64,000 nucleotides of DNA from Panorpa germanica. Taxonomy: Eukaryota > Arthropoda > Insecta > Mecoptera > Panorpidae. A program made the position numbers and the translations under genes. The stretch is taken from contig CAVMBN010000100.1 in assembly GCA_963678705.1 (NCBI GenBank), positions 26,767 through 90,766 of the forward strand. Direction: 5' to 3'. Below, piece by piece: positions 29,098 to 38,553 of the stretch. The notes under the pieces were generated by a model. That model ran no database searches. It saw only the letters and a program-made list of their open reading frames with translations, and had not been told where the DNA came from. How positions within the stretch are numbered: the first letter of the stretch is position 1; every line of letters starts with the position of its first letter.

Positions 29098-30090
29098 GGC
29101 ATGGTATTAAAGGATCAATCTTCCAGATCTTTCATGCAAAGAACTATGTTATTGACGATGACGCGTTGTTGCAGAACAGTATCTACAGAAGTGGTGCAAG
29201 TGATATTGGGGACAATTCCTTTAGATTTAAAAATCACTCATGCACTTACTTAAGTACAAATTACGCTAGAACTGAAAATATCAAATTTTGATGATTTAAA
29301 ATTAATGCGACAAATTTCGAGGATTTAAAGTTAATGCGGCTGTAGGATAAAAGTCTGGAGACGATACCAAATATATTGCCAAAGAGATGAATGCATATAT
29401 GCATAAGCTCTGGCAAAACAGATGGGACTTAATACAAAAAGGAAGACCGACGTATTAATTTACAAGGACGTTTATATTGCTTTGCAACACAAGTGGTTCC
29501 TATCTACTATGTGTGTGATCGACTCCTGCTACTTTAGGTGAAAAAAGTGATTAAAAGTGAGAAATTAATTATGGAAAAAAATTAAATAAATTATACGAAT
29601 ATTTTTTCAAACGAAATGTATTTAAGTTTGTTTTAAATATGTGTTAATTTACCCTAAACAAAGTGTTTTTACAAAAGTTTGACAGTTGGAAACCAGTGTT
29701 AAAAACGAATTTTTCATTACGCGTACACGCGGTCTTATAAACATAACCTCAAATTTGTAACTTTGATGTTTAATATAAGACATTAATAAGTGCGATAGAT
29801 AAAAAAAGTGATAATAATTTGGTTAGTGTTAGTGCTAAAACATCAGGTGGTTTAAAATTCAAGAAATCTGTAGAGATATATAAGGAAGACCTCATATAAA
29901 CACTACAAATATACGGAAGACAAAAGGTTGCCGCCCACTATCAAGTAAGTCGAATAACATTAATTATAAATAATATTAAAACACAAGAATTAGTTTAAAT
30001 GAATGCGTATTTTAAAAAATAATGAGAGTGTATTAATTGTTATAAGTGATTAAGTGAACAATATATGCGGTTTTCTTGGAAATAGTGATT
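29098..30090 (+). repeat. Satellite unit 20, truncated at the array edge
   Basis: 993 bp. Homology stops after GGAAATAGTGATT, just before the next RT segment would begin. It shows more private substitutions than inner units (for example at 29,449-29,475), as expected for an array edge that escapes homogenisation. Confidence 0.9.
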
Positions 30091-30795
30091 AGTATCGTCT
30101 CCGTTCTATCTGCACTGTTCAAACTATTCGCCGACGCAGCATCCTAGTCCCAAAGGACCAGCCACAGCGGTCGCCCTTGTCCTATGTTTTGTGACGTCAC
30201 ACTTAAAGATAAATTAGGCATTTAAATTCAATATCAGCTGTAGAGTAATATATTTAAATATAGTGCATCTCCCTCACACATATTCAATGTGTATAAGAGT
30301 AAAAGAAATAGCTTCATAAATATATAGTTAACGCATCGCGAGATTGTCTATACCACACAGGGAAGTGTTAACTGAATGGTATTTAGCTTGGTAGCGCTGA
30401 GGAGTGGGATGGAGAGGGGGGAGTGAACTTATCCCAAGCCTACGACACGATGTAACTTGTTAAAATCCAGAAATTTCCAGACTGAAGCATTGAGTGCATT
30501 AATCATTTCGGTGCATTTCGGTTTAGGACCTACGAGTAGATTTTTTTTTTCGTAGATTAGTTTTATATCTAACGTCACCCTTTGATTCTGCGTTATCTTT
30601 TAGAATTAAAAGTCGTTAATTTAAAGACTGCATTTGTTAATAACCATCGTAATTAAGGCAACGTTGTAGGGTTCATATTATTTAAATGAATTCAAAGTAC
30701 GTAGAAATGTTTTGTCATTTTGTAAATTGTAAGTAAGTATTTTTGATGATAATAGGCTTGTGTCCTCATTTTTTAATGGTCGATTTTTCATATGC
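30091..30795. other. Unique spacer between satellite and tandem segment
   Basis: No supported gene. It contains a GC-richer stretch at 30,091-30,200 and a purine block AGGAGTGGGATGGAGAGGGG near 30,401. I see no match to the satellite or to the 4,965-bp units. Confidence 0.6.
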
Positions 30796-32614
30796 CGTGT
30801 CTATTTTATTAAATATCTAAATATTGACAGAGATATAGCAATTAAAAGTTTGAATTGTAGTTTTAGCGCTAGAAATGGTCGGCCATATTTGTATGACGTG
30901 AAATGCATTTTAACGTCAGATATTTGTTGAGTAGGTATGTGCTATGGTAATGTTTTGTAGCTGTTGGTAGTCAAATAATCAAGTCAAATCAAAGAGTAAT
31001 AAGTTTTTATTTTATTTAACCCGGCTAAAGCAGACATAATATTGAAATTTTATTGTTCCTTGAAATAGCTGTAAATAATATTTGACATTTTGATATATAA
31101 AAACATATAGCAGAGATTTTAGAGGTGTAAGGTTGGTAACCTTACACAAGGATTGTGATGTCACATGCACTTGGAATGTGTACAACGTTGAATCCCTTTA
31201 ATAATTAAAGAGACAAAATGACTTTTTTAATTGTTAATATCTCTTAACATATAAGGATTTATTAAAAAATAATTGAACATTTGAGGTTCTAGTAAACTAC
31301 TTTATCAATATATAGTACACTTTTATAGAAATTAAGACATAGGACACAAGCCCATTGACGAGATATAAAATTTTATATTGGAAGTTTTATAAAAGTTAAC
31401 AAGCACAAAGACGACAAATATTAATAAAGATAAACTAAGGTACATGAATGCCTTAAAAGATATACGCAGCGATTCTAGTGGAATTTCTAAAGAGCGAGGC
31501 GCGAGATTTAAAAACATATATAGTAATTAATTTTTCTACTTGGGTTGTTGCGCGAGAATGCGAGGCCCCGGGCGGTTGCCCTGCTTGCCACCCCTTAAGG
31601 CCACCTCTATATGTCATTCTACGTACTTAGAGAATTTTGTGTTATTATTCTTTAGATTTTTACACTAAATATTAAGCGGTAAAAATGAAATACACATTTT
31701 AAATAGCTGTATCTCTTTCAAATTTTTGATATGTAAAAAAAATAAAGAAGTCAGTTATACATATACCAATCACAAGCCAGTATACTATATTATATAGAAG
31801 GCAAACCATAGGTATATTCATCATACCATACGAGAAGATTAGCAATCCATAAAAACATACCTTATCATACCTGCCTATCTACCTCTATACGTCACAATGC
31901 TAACCCTGTAATTCGACCTAAATTCTTTCTTATAATGAAAATCCAGTAGCTATTATTATGCATATTACTACTGCGCACGCTTAGCTTTACTTATCAGGCG
32001 CTACTAATTAAAGGGCGCTAAAAGTTTTTTTTATCTCTAAGCAACACTTTAACGTGCAATAATTGTACGCAATTCATGTTTTACATATTATTATAAATAT
32101 TTAAAAACTGACCTAATGATAGGAATGTAAACTAGTGCAAATATTGTATAGGAATGTATTTTGAATCCTCTCATCCCTCCCCACTCCCTTCACCAACACG
32201 TCATCGTTAATAATGCGTTTACTGAGGTGATAAGCATTTTGTTTATTTTGTATGCAGTTATTTTTATTTTAGGATATGATAAATCTTAACGTGTATTTAA
32301 ATATTTAGTAAAAAGGTTGCAAAGAGAATTACTTAAGTGGTTGTCATGCTATTATGTGTCGTACACACTGATGCGACTTAAACATGCGACATCCAACATT
32401 TATATATTGTCGTTGATAAGTTGACATTATTTAGATATGAGTGTACTTTTAACGTACATTTTTCAAAATTCTACCTTTATTTAGCACATATTAAAGTGTA
32501 TAATTTTGTTTTAAGGTTACCAGTTTACTACAAAATGGCGGCGACAGAGCCCATCTAGAAAACCATCTTTCATGTAAAGTATAAGACCTAATTTTCTCAA
32601 AGGCTTAAAAACGT

Positions 32615-32800
32615 ATGGCGGAAGTTAGGGGTCTGACAATAGTGAATGTCTGTAAATACATTCTTAACAACATAATACACTATATATATTCTCAAAAGTT
32701 TACTTTGCTAAAACGACGTAGGGCTGGAGGAATTGGGCATCTTGGAAAAATTCTTTTAAATATTTATGATTTAAAAAAAAAACAAAGATTTGCAAAGTAG
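32615..32800 (+). CDS. Uncertain small ORF (61 aa), copy 1
   Basis: An ATG-initiated frame in a GTATGGCGG context, product starting MAEVRGLTIV, with a basic middle (LKRRRAGGIG) and a Lys-rich end. About 80 bp upstream is CAAAATGGCGGCGAC, which resembles a YY1/Pho motif. The frame is kept in all three tandem copies, but the copies are so similar that this is weak evidence. Differences between copies 1 and 2 include II to LL and K to N changes, giving no sign of purifying selection. I do not recognise the product. It could be chance. Confidence 0.2.
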   Translation: MAEVRGLTIVNVCKYILNNIIHYIYSQKFTLLKRRRAGGIGHLGKILLNIYDLKKKQRFAK

Positions 32801-32980
32801 AACACTATATTTACAACTACTTCACCATTTTTTTTAAAACTACTATACAACAATATTTACAAACTATTTTACCATATTATTTAAAAACTACTATAAAATA
32901 CTCGTATTATATACAAACTATTTTATCATATTATTTAAAAACTACTACACAATATCATTTACAAACTATTTTATAATATA

Positions 32981-33146
32981 ACTAGAGTTTACTCCCGTCA
33001 ATAATAAAAATTATTTTATTATTGAGCGAGTTTATTATTTTAATTTAAAAATAGAGTTAAATATGAAATGAAATTCGAATTATTTTATTGGATTCAAATC
33101 ATACACGCAAAAAAGACGTCACTTTACGACGGTGGTAAACTCTAGT
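32981..33146. mobile_element. 166-bp MITE-like foldback element, copy 1
   Basis: Ends are inverted repeats: ACTAGAGTTTACTCCCGTC on the left, and GACGGTGGTAAACTCTAGT on the right, complementary over most of 19 bp. Flanks share the direct repeat TTTATAATATA (11 bp), a possible target duplication. The interior has CAATAATAAAA facing TTTTATTATTG. No coding capacity. Family unknown; an 11-bp duplication would fit Mutator-like MITEs, but the flanks are AT-rich enough to repeat by chance. Confidence 0.5.
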
Positions 33147-33306
33147 TTTATAATATATTATACAAAATACATTAAAATATTATTTAAAAACAATTAAAAT
33201 ACTCTTTATTTAAATAAGTATATTAATTAGGTATATAAATTATATACTAGGTATATATTATATATTAGGTATATATATAAATTAGTATATAAATTAAAAG
33301 ATTTTT

Positions 33307-33540
33307 GGTATCTTGTTCAGATACCTCATTCAAGCTAATTAATCATAAGTAATATATATATATATACAAAGTAGATAGGAGTTAGATACTTTGCAAAGTA
33401 TCTAAATACATGCTACATTTTTTAACACAAAAAGGAACACAAAATCATCAAATAATACTGTCATGGAATATTGATATAAGACGAAGCAAATATAAAAGGG
33501 TCATTTGTTCTATATATGTATCTGCCAGTAGATACATATT
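33307..33540. promoter_or_regulatory. Cluster of GTATCT/AGATAC palindromes, copy 1
   Basis: Within about 230 bp, just beyond the stop of the PAH-like gene, lie GGTATCTTGTTCAGATACC (about 33,308), a perfect 24-bp palindrome at 33,382-33,405 (centre TTTGCAAA, arms TTAGATAC and GTATCTAA), and a hairpin at 33,514-33,539 with 10-bp arms ATATGTATCT/AGATACATAT and loop GCCAGT. The role is unknown: DNA sites or 3'-UTR stem-loops. Confidence 0.5.
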
Positions 33541-33588
33541 ATGTGGGGATATAGTTTCACGTACATGGTGTAACATCTGCTTTTGTAT

Positions 33589-35000
33589 CTACGACAAACT
33601 GCAGCTTTTCTTCGGCAACTCCACGGCGTGTGGCGTTGCTGTTTTTTTTGTACTTTTTCTGGCAGTTGATTTCTTGGCTAGTTTTTTGGCGGGTGGTTCT
33701 TCGTCTTTCAAATCGTCTTTGGGCGAAAAAAATGCGCCTTTTAGAGACCTCTTAGGATTTCTCCGAAGTGTCATTCCTTCTTTGTACTCTTTAGGTGCAG
33801 CACTTGTTGTTGGTACAACCAGTTGAGTTTGTGTTGCAACAACAATTTTAGGTGGTTTTGGAATGTAATATTCAAAAGCACTTAACAAATTTTTGTTGTT
33901 GTTGAATAACTCAAGAATATGCTTTATAAATAATTCTGCTCCAATTATTTTTAAATGGAGGTCCCGACAGTACTGATGAAATATGTCGTACACCTGTGGT
34001 TGGTTAGTGCATTCCTCCTTGAGTTTATGCAGGAAAGCGTAATTCCCTGCAACTTCTAGAAGCCACTCCACACTGGACATGCCATCTAAAACACAAAGAA
34101 AAACCAAAATTAACTTATGCTCTTTAGTTTAGTTAAAGTATATATAAAGAAATTATAAGAAATTAAATATATATTAATTTAAAAAGAAAAAAAAAATTAT
34201 GTTTAAAATAAAATAATATTAATGGATAAAAACTTATCCGACACAATAATATAGCACATTTATAGATAAAATAGCCCCCTTTAATATTCTTATAATACTT
34301 AGTAATTTTTTTATTTTATGCCTCTGATGTGGAAAAAGTTGACTGCCACTGAAAAAGCATGACTTTACATGTGCAAAGTTCACATTTGCAACAACAAAAA
34401 AAAATAAAAATATTTTACGTTTAACGAAAGTTTAGAAATTTTGTAATTGTATAAATTTATAAGAACGCAAACATAACAAGTAAAAAGTTATTGTCAAGGA
34501 ATTGTCTTTACTTTTAAATCATGTTACATGAGGCATACGTTATGTTGAATCTTGTTACCACGCAACATGCCTACGCCATGTTTACTCAAAATTCTTTTTC
34601 TATTAACAGTAGGCCTTAAAAATACAAATGCTGTATAACAACACGAAAAAAGAAGATGAGTGAAACATTTTTATGAAAACAATACGCCTTTATATTCAAG
34701 GAACTGTATAACCAAAATATATTTTAAATGCAGTAAATAAAAATAAAAATATTATGTAAATTGTCAAAAATTTGCCTGAAACGTTTTTTCAACATGAATT
34801 ATAAATAAGACAGCTATGAATATAAACCGTAAATATAATATAACACATTTGACGACGATAATCATCCCTTATATATAGTATAGATTAATAAATGAAATCA
34901 ACTTACAATGGTTTGGCTTTGCATTGTCAGTCACAGAACTCGTAGACGCCATCGGGCCGCCATTTTGTTGTTGGGGGTTAACTTCTTGCAGATTATTCAT
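33589..35000 (-). CDS. PAH-like (Sin3-type paired amphipathic helix) small nuclear protein, copy 1, two exons
   Basis: Exon 1 is complement 34,907-35,000, starting MNNLQEVNPQQQNGG in a Gln-rich stretch. It ends at donor ATT|GTAAGT. The 821-bp intron ends in a pyrimidine-rich TTTTCTTTGTGTTTTAG. Exon 2 is complement 33,589-34,085. The frames join in phase, giving 196 residues. About residues 35-105 match the PAH pattern: a leading helix, then QPQVYDIFHQYCRDL, an I-x-x-x-x-F-I helix, ILELFNNNKNLLSAFEYYIP, like the QVYxxFL...LFxxHxxLIxGFxxFLP of Sin3. The tail is Lys/Ala/Thr rich (PPAKKLAKKSTARKSTKK), a likely nuclear-localisation and DNA- or histone-tail-like segment. Sin3 proteins are far longer with several PAH domains, so this single-domain form may compete for or recruit PAH ligands (inference). 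A TCAGT initiator-like motif lies near 35,083. It could instead be an unrelated helical domain. Confidence 0.62.
34086..34906 (-). other. Intron of PAH-like gene, copy 1
   Basis: 821 bp with GTAAGT donor and TTTTAG acceptor on the minus strand. AT-rich, with no other feature seen. Its presence shows the locus is not a processed retrocopy. Confidence 0.65.
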
Positions 35001-35577
35001 CTTGTTGTTTTAAGTTTAGAATGAAATAATTGAACAAGGTATGACAAAGTTCTATTTCACTTTATTTAAATCACTTGGCACTGAGAACAATTTTTATTTA
35101 TTTGTTATTAAAATGTACTCTGCTCTCGACCTCTGCTGTCTGAAGACGATAGGTAACTGTATATGCAAATGAATGGCAAGAAATGATTGATATCAAACAA
35201 CGACATCTATCTCGAAAATTTGCTGAGCCGAAATTGTACCTGACTTTTTGCTTGCTTTTCCTACGCCAGTTAAAGTAGTAAGCGAAACCGATATATATCA
35301 CAAACTGTTTAAAATAATATTTATTACAAACTGACAATATCAAATAACATTTTTATAAAATAATTTGTAAATTTTTTATACAAATTTAGTCTTGATATTA
35401 TTACAAAAAGGTTTATAAAGCAAAATTTCAAAATTAGTGTTTTATTTGTTTATAAATTAGTAAACACTTTATCAAACTAAATTTGAAAATCAACCCTGAA
35501 AGCAGGGGTGGTCTAGCTTGAGCTCTTACTTCGAGCGGTAAATTAGCTTTTGATTCTTATTCAATATATTACAAAAA
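35001..35577. promoter_or_regulatory. Divergent intergenic region, copy 1
   Basis: 578 bp between the PAH-like gene (leftward) and a 57-codon ORF (rightward). AT-rich. No clear TATA element is assigned. A bidirectional promoter is inferred from the head-to-head layout only. Confidence 0.35.
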
Positions 35578-35751
35578 ATGGACGAGGATTGGACAGTTTT
35601 CAGTTTTTATTCCGCATCGAAAAAGTCCAAGATCCGTGACCCTATTTCATTTTTGGATATTAATTCTATAATCAGTAGTTTACAGACAAATGAAATTGAT
35701 AATGAAAAAGCGTGCTATAGTCCAAATCACGATTTTTCAATTGTTGATTGA
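35578..35751 (+). CDS. Small ORF (57 aa), MDEDWTVFSF..., copy 1
   Basis: ATG in a good context (AAAAAATGG), product beginning MDEDWTVFSFYSASKKSKIR, with an acidic start and a basic patch, ending DFSIVD. It faces away from the PAH-like gene. The copy in segment 2 (40,543-40,716) is identical by eye. In segment 3 a 2-bp loss (AGTAGTACAGAC for AGTAGTTTACAGAC) truncates it, the same segment in which the PAH-like gene is dead. Unrecognised. It could be a first exon or chance. Confidence 0.35.
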   Translation: MDEDWTVFSFYSASKKSKIRDPISFLDINSIISSLQTNEIDNEKACYSPNHDFSIVD

Positions 35752-37579
35752 AATTGATGTTAATAAATGTGTATTGGCGTGTCTATTTTATAAAATATCT
35801 AAATGTTGACGAAGATATAGCAATTAAAAGTTTGAATTGTAGTTTTAGAGCTAGAAATGGTCGGCCATATTTTTATGACGTAAAATGCATTTTAACGTCA
35901 GTTATTTGTTGAGTAGGTCAGTGTTGTGGTAATGTTTTGTAGCTGTTGGTAGTCGAATCAAAGAGTAATAAGTTTTTATTTTATTTAACTCTGCTAAGGC
36001 AGACATAGTATTGAAATTTGATTGTTCCTTGAAATGGCTGTAAATAATATTTGATATTTTGATATATAAATACATATAGCAGAGATTTATGAGCTGTAAG
36101 GTTGGTAACCTTACACAAGGATTGTGATGTCACATGCACTTGGAATGTGTACAACGTTGAATCCCTTTAATAATAAAAGAGACAAAATTACTTTTTTAAT
36201 TGTTAATATCTCTTCACATATAAGAAGTTATAAAAAAATAATTGAACATTTGAGGTTCTAGTAACCCACTTTATCAATATATAGTACACTTCTATAGAAA
36301 TTAAGACATAGGACACAAGCCCATTGACGAGATATAAAATTTTATGTTGTAAGTTTTATAAAAGTTAACAAGCACAAAGACGACAAATATTAATAAAGAT
36401 AAACTAAGGTACATGAATGCCTTAAAAGATATACGCAGCGATTCTAGTGGAATTTTTAAAGAGCGAGGCGCGAGATTTAAAAACATATATAGTGATTAAT
36501 TTTTCTACTTGGGTTGTTGCGCGAGAATGCGAGGCCCCGGGCGGTTGCCCTGCTTGCCACCCCTTAAGGCCGCCTCTATATGTCATTCTACGTACTTAGA
36601 CAATTTTGTGTTATTATTCTTTAGATTTTTACACTAAATATTAAGCGGTAAAAATGAAATACACATTTTAAATAGCTGTACCTCTTTCAAATTTTTGATA
36701 TGTAAAAAAAATGAAGAAGTCAGTTATACATATACCAATCACAAGCCAGTATACTATATTATATAGAAGGCAAACCATAGGTATATTCATCATACCATAC
36801 GAGAAGATTAGCAATCCATAAAAACATACCTTATCATACCTGCCTATCTACCTCTATACGTCACAATGCTAACCCTGTAATTCGACCTAAATTCTTTCTT
36901 ATAATGATAATCCAGTAGCTATTATTATGCATATTACTACTGCGCACGCTTAGCTTTACTTATCAGGCGCTACTAATTAAAGGGCGCTAAAAGTTTTTTT
37001 TATCTCTAAGCAACACTTTAACGTGCAATAATTGTACGCAATTCATGTTTTACATATTATTATAATTATTTAAAAACTGACCTAATGATAGGAATGTAAA
37101 CTAGTGCAAATATTGTATAGGAATGTATTTTGAATCCTCTCATCCCTCCCCACTCCCTTCACCAACACGTCATCGTTAATAATGCGTTTACTAAGGTGAT
37201 AAGCATTTTGTTTATTTTGCAGTTATTTTTATTTTAGGATATGATAAATCTTAACGTGTATTTAAATATTTAGTAAAAAGGTTGCAAAGAGAATCATTTA
37301 AGTGGTTGTCATGCTATTATGTGTCGTACACACTGATGCGACTTAAACATGCGACATCCAACATTTATATATTGTCGTTGATAAGTTGACATTATTTAGA
37401 TATGAGTGTACTTTTAACGTACATTTTTCAAAATTCTACTTTTATTTAGCACATATTAAAGTGTATAATTTTGTTTTAAGGTTACCAGTTTACTACAAAA
37501 TGGCGGCGACAGAGCCCATCTAGAAAACCATCTTTCATGTAAAGTATAAGACCTAATTTTCTCAAAAGCTTAAAAACGT

Positions 37580-37765
37580 ATGGCGGAAGTTAGGGGTCTG
37601 ACAATAGTGAATGTCTGTAAATACATTCTTAACAACTTATTACACTATATTTATTCTCAAAATTTTACTTTGCTAAAACGACGTAGGGCTGGAGGAATTG
37701 GGCATCTTGGAAAAATTCTTTTAAATATTTATGATTTAAAAAAGAAACAAAGATTTGCAAAGTAG
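37580..37765 (+). CDS. Uncertain small ORF (61 aa), copy 2
   Basis: Same frame as at 32,615, with LLHYIYSQN in place of IIHYIYSQK. Unrecognised. Low support. Confidence 0.2.
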   Translation: MAEVRGLTIVNVCKYILNNLLHYIYSQNFTLLKRRRAGGIGHLGKILLNIYDLKKKQRFAK

Positions 37766-37945
37766 AACACTATATTTACAACTACTTCACCATTTTTTTT
37801 AAAACTACTATACAACATTATTTACAAACTATTTTACCATATTATTCAAAAACTACTATAAAATACTCGTATTATATACAAACTATTTTATCATATTATT
37901 TAAAAACTACTACACAATATCATTTACAAACTATTTTATAATATA

Positions 37946-38111
37946 ACTAGAGTTTACCCCCGTCAATAATAAAAATTATTTTATTATTGAGCGAGTTTAT
38001 TATTTTAATTTAAAAATAGAGTTAAATATGAAATGAAATTCGAATTATTTTATTGGATTCAAATCATACACGCAAAAAAGACGTCACTTTACGACGGTGG
38101 TAAACTCTAGT
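37946..38111. mobile_element. 166-bp MITE-like foldback element, copy 2
   Basis: Same element as at 32,981, with left end ACTAGAGTTTACCCCCGTC. It lies almost wholly inside the interval (37,959-38,170) in which this segment switches parentage. Confidence 0.5.
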
Positions 38112-38271
38112 TTTATAATATATTATACAAAATACATTAAAATATTATTTAAAAACAATTAAAATACTCTTTATTTAAATAAGTATATTAATTAGGTATA
38201 TAAATTATATACTAGGTATATATTATATATTAGGTATATATATAAATTAGTATATAAATTAAAAGATTTTT

Positions 38272-38505
38272 GGTATCTTGTTCAGATACCTCATTCAAGC
38301 TAATTAATCATAAGTAATATATATATATATACAAAGTAGATAGGAGTTAGATACTTTGCAAAGTATCTAAATACATGCTACATTTTTTAACACAAAAAGG
38401 AACACAAAATCATCAAATAATACTGTCATGGAATATTGATATAAGACGAAGCAAATATAAAAGGGTCATTTGTTCTATATATGTATCTGCCAGTAGATAC
38501 ATATT
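38272..38505. promoter_or_regulatory. Cluster of GTATCT/AGATAC palindromes, copy 2
   Basis: The same cluster as in copy 1, including the 24-bp palindrome at 38,347-38,370 and the 10-bp-arm hairpin at 38,479-38,504. Confidence 0.5.
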
Positions 38506-38553
38506 ATGTGGGGATATAGTTTCACGTACATGGTGTAACATCTGCTTTTGTAT

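Larger units (their letters stand above)
1..30090 (+). repeat. 1,586-bp tandem satellite array, 19 full units plus a truncated one
   Basis: A head-to-tail array in one orientation. Using GGCATGG (GGCAAGG or AGCATGG in some units) as a phase mark, units start at 1, 1579, 3156, 4742, 6319, 7905, 9481, 11048, 12634, 14210, 15796, 17382, 18958, 20061, 21647, 23204, 24811, 25914, 27512 and 29098. Eight spacings are exactly 1,586 bp. The others differ from it by discrete indels (8, 9, 10, 12, 29 or 483 bp) that can be seen directly. Units are very similar by eye. The array runs off the left edge and stops mid-unit at 30,090. The unit joins a decayed non-LTR RT piece (about 920 bp) to about 660 bp of AT-rich sequence I do not recognise, which may be former UTR. 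Confidence 0.97.
30796..35777 (+). repeat. 4,965-bp tandem segment, copy 1
   Basis: First of three direct copies. Corresponding landmarks in copies 1, 2 and 3 are at 32,615/37,580/42,545 and 33,589/38,554/43,517, a spacing of 4,965 bp give or take small indels. Homology begins at CGTGTCTATTTTATT. The left half (about 30,796-33,000) holds no clear gene. It includes a perfect hairpin GTAAGGTTGGTAACCTTAC at about 31,126 and a GC-rich block at about 31,560-31,610. The right half carries the PAH-like gene. This copy's right half matches copy 2 nearly perfectly, while its left half differs from copies 2 and 3 at several shared sites. Confidence 0.95.

Noticed and set aside
1..30090. Many 60-110 residue ORFs on both strands, repeated every unit
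   Set aside because: The plus-strand ones are slices of a dead RT kept similar by array homogenisation. The minus-strand ones (MLQSNINVLVNQYVG...) are antisense to the C-terminal RT remnant. They are not independent genes.
1..30090. CRISPR-like or tandem gene family reading of the array
   Set aside because: The units are 1.6 kb with no short repeat/unique spacer pattern, and the encoded fragment lacks catalytic residues.
1..30090. CENP-B box in the satellite
   Set aside because: I looked for the TTCG....A..CGGG pattern and saw none. GACAGTTGGAAACCAGTG is only a loose resemblance.
31332..31517. 61-residue minus-strand hydrophobic ORF (also 36,301 and 41,266)
   Set aside because: No start context, family or neighbour support. 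It partly overlaps sequence that is also found as a dispersed fragment.
33410..33826. 138-residue plus-strand ORF (also at 38,375)
   Set aside because: It is antisense to exon 2 of the PAH-like gene. Its hydrophobic runs are the complement of the Lys-rich tail.
35098..35343. 81-residue minus-strand ORF upstream of the PAH-like gene (also 40,063)
   Set aside because: No motif and no splice link to exon 1. Segment 3 disrupts it. Treated as promoter/intergenic sequence.
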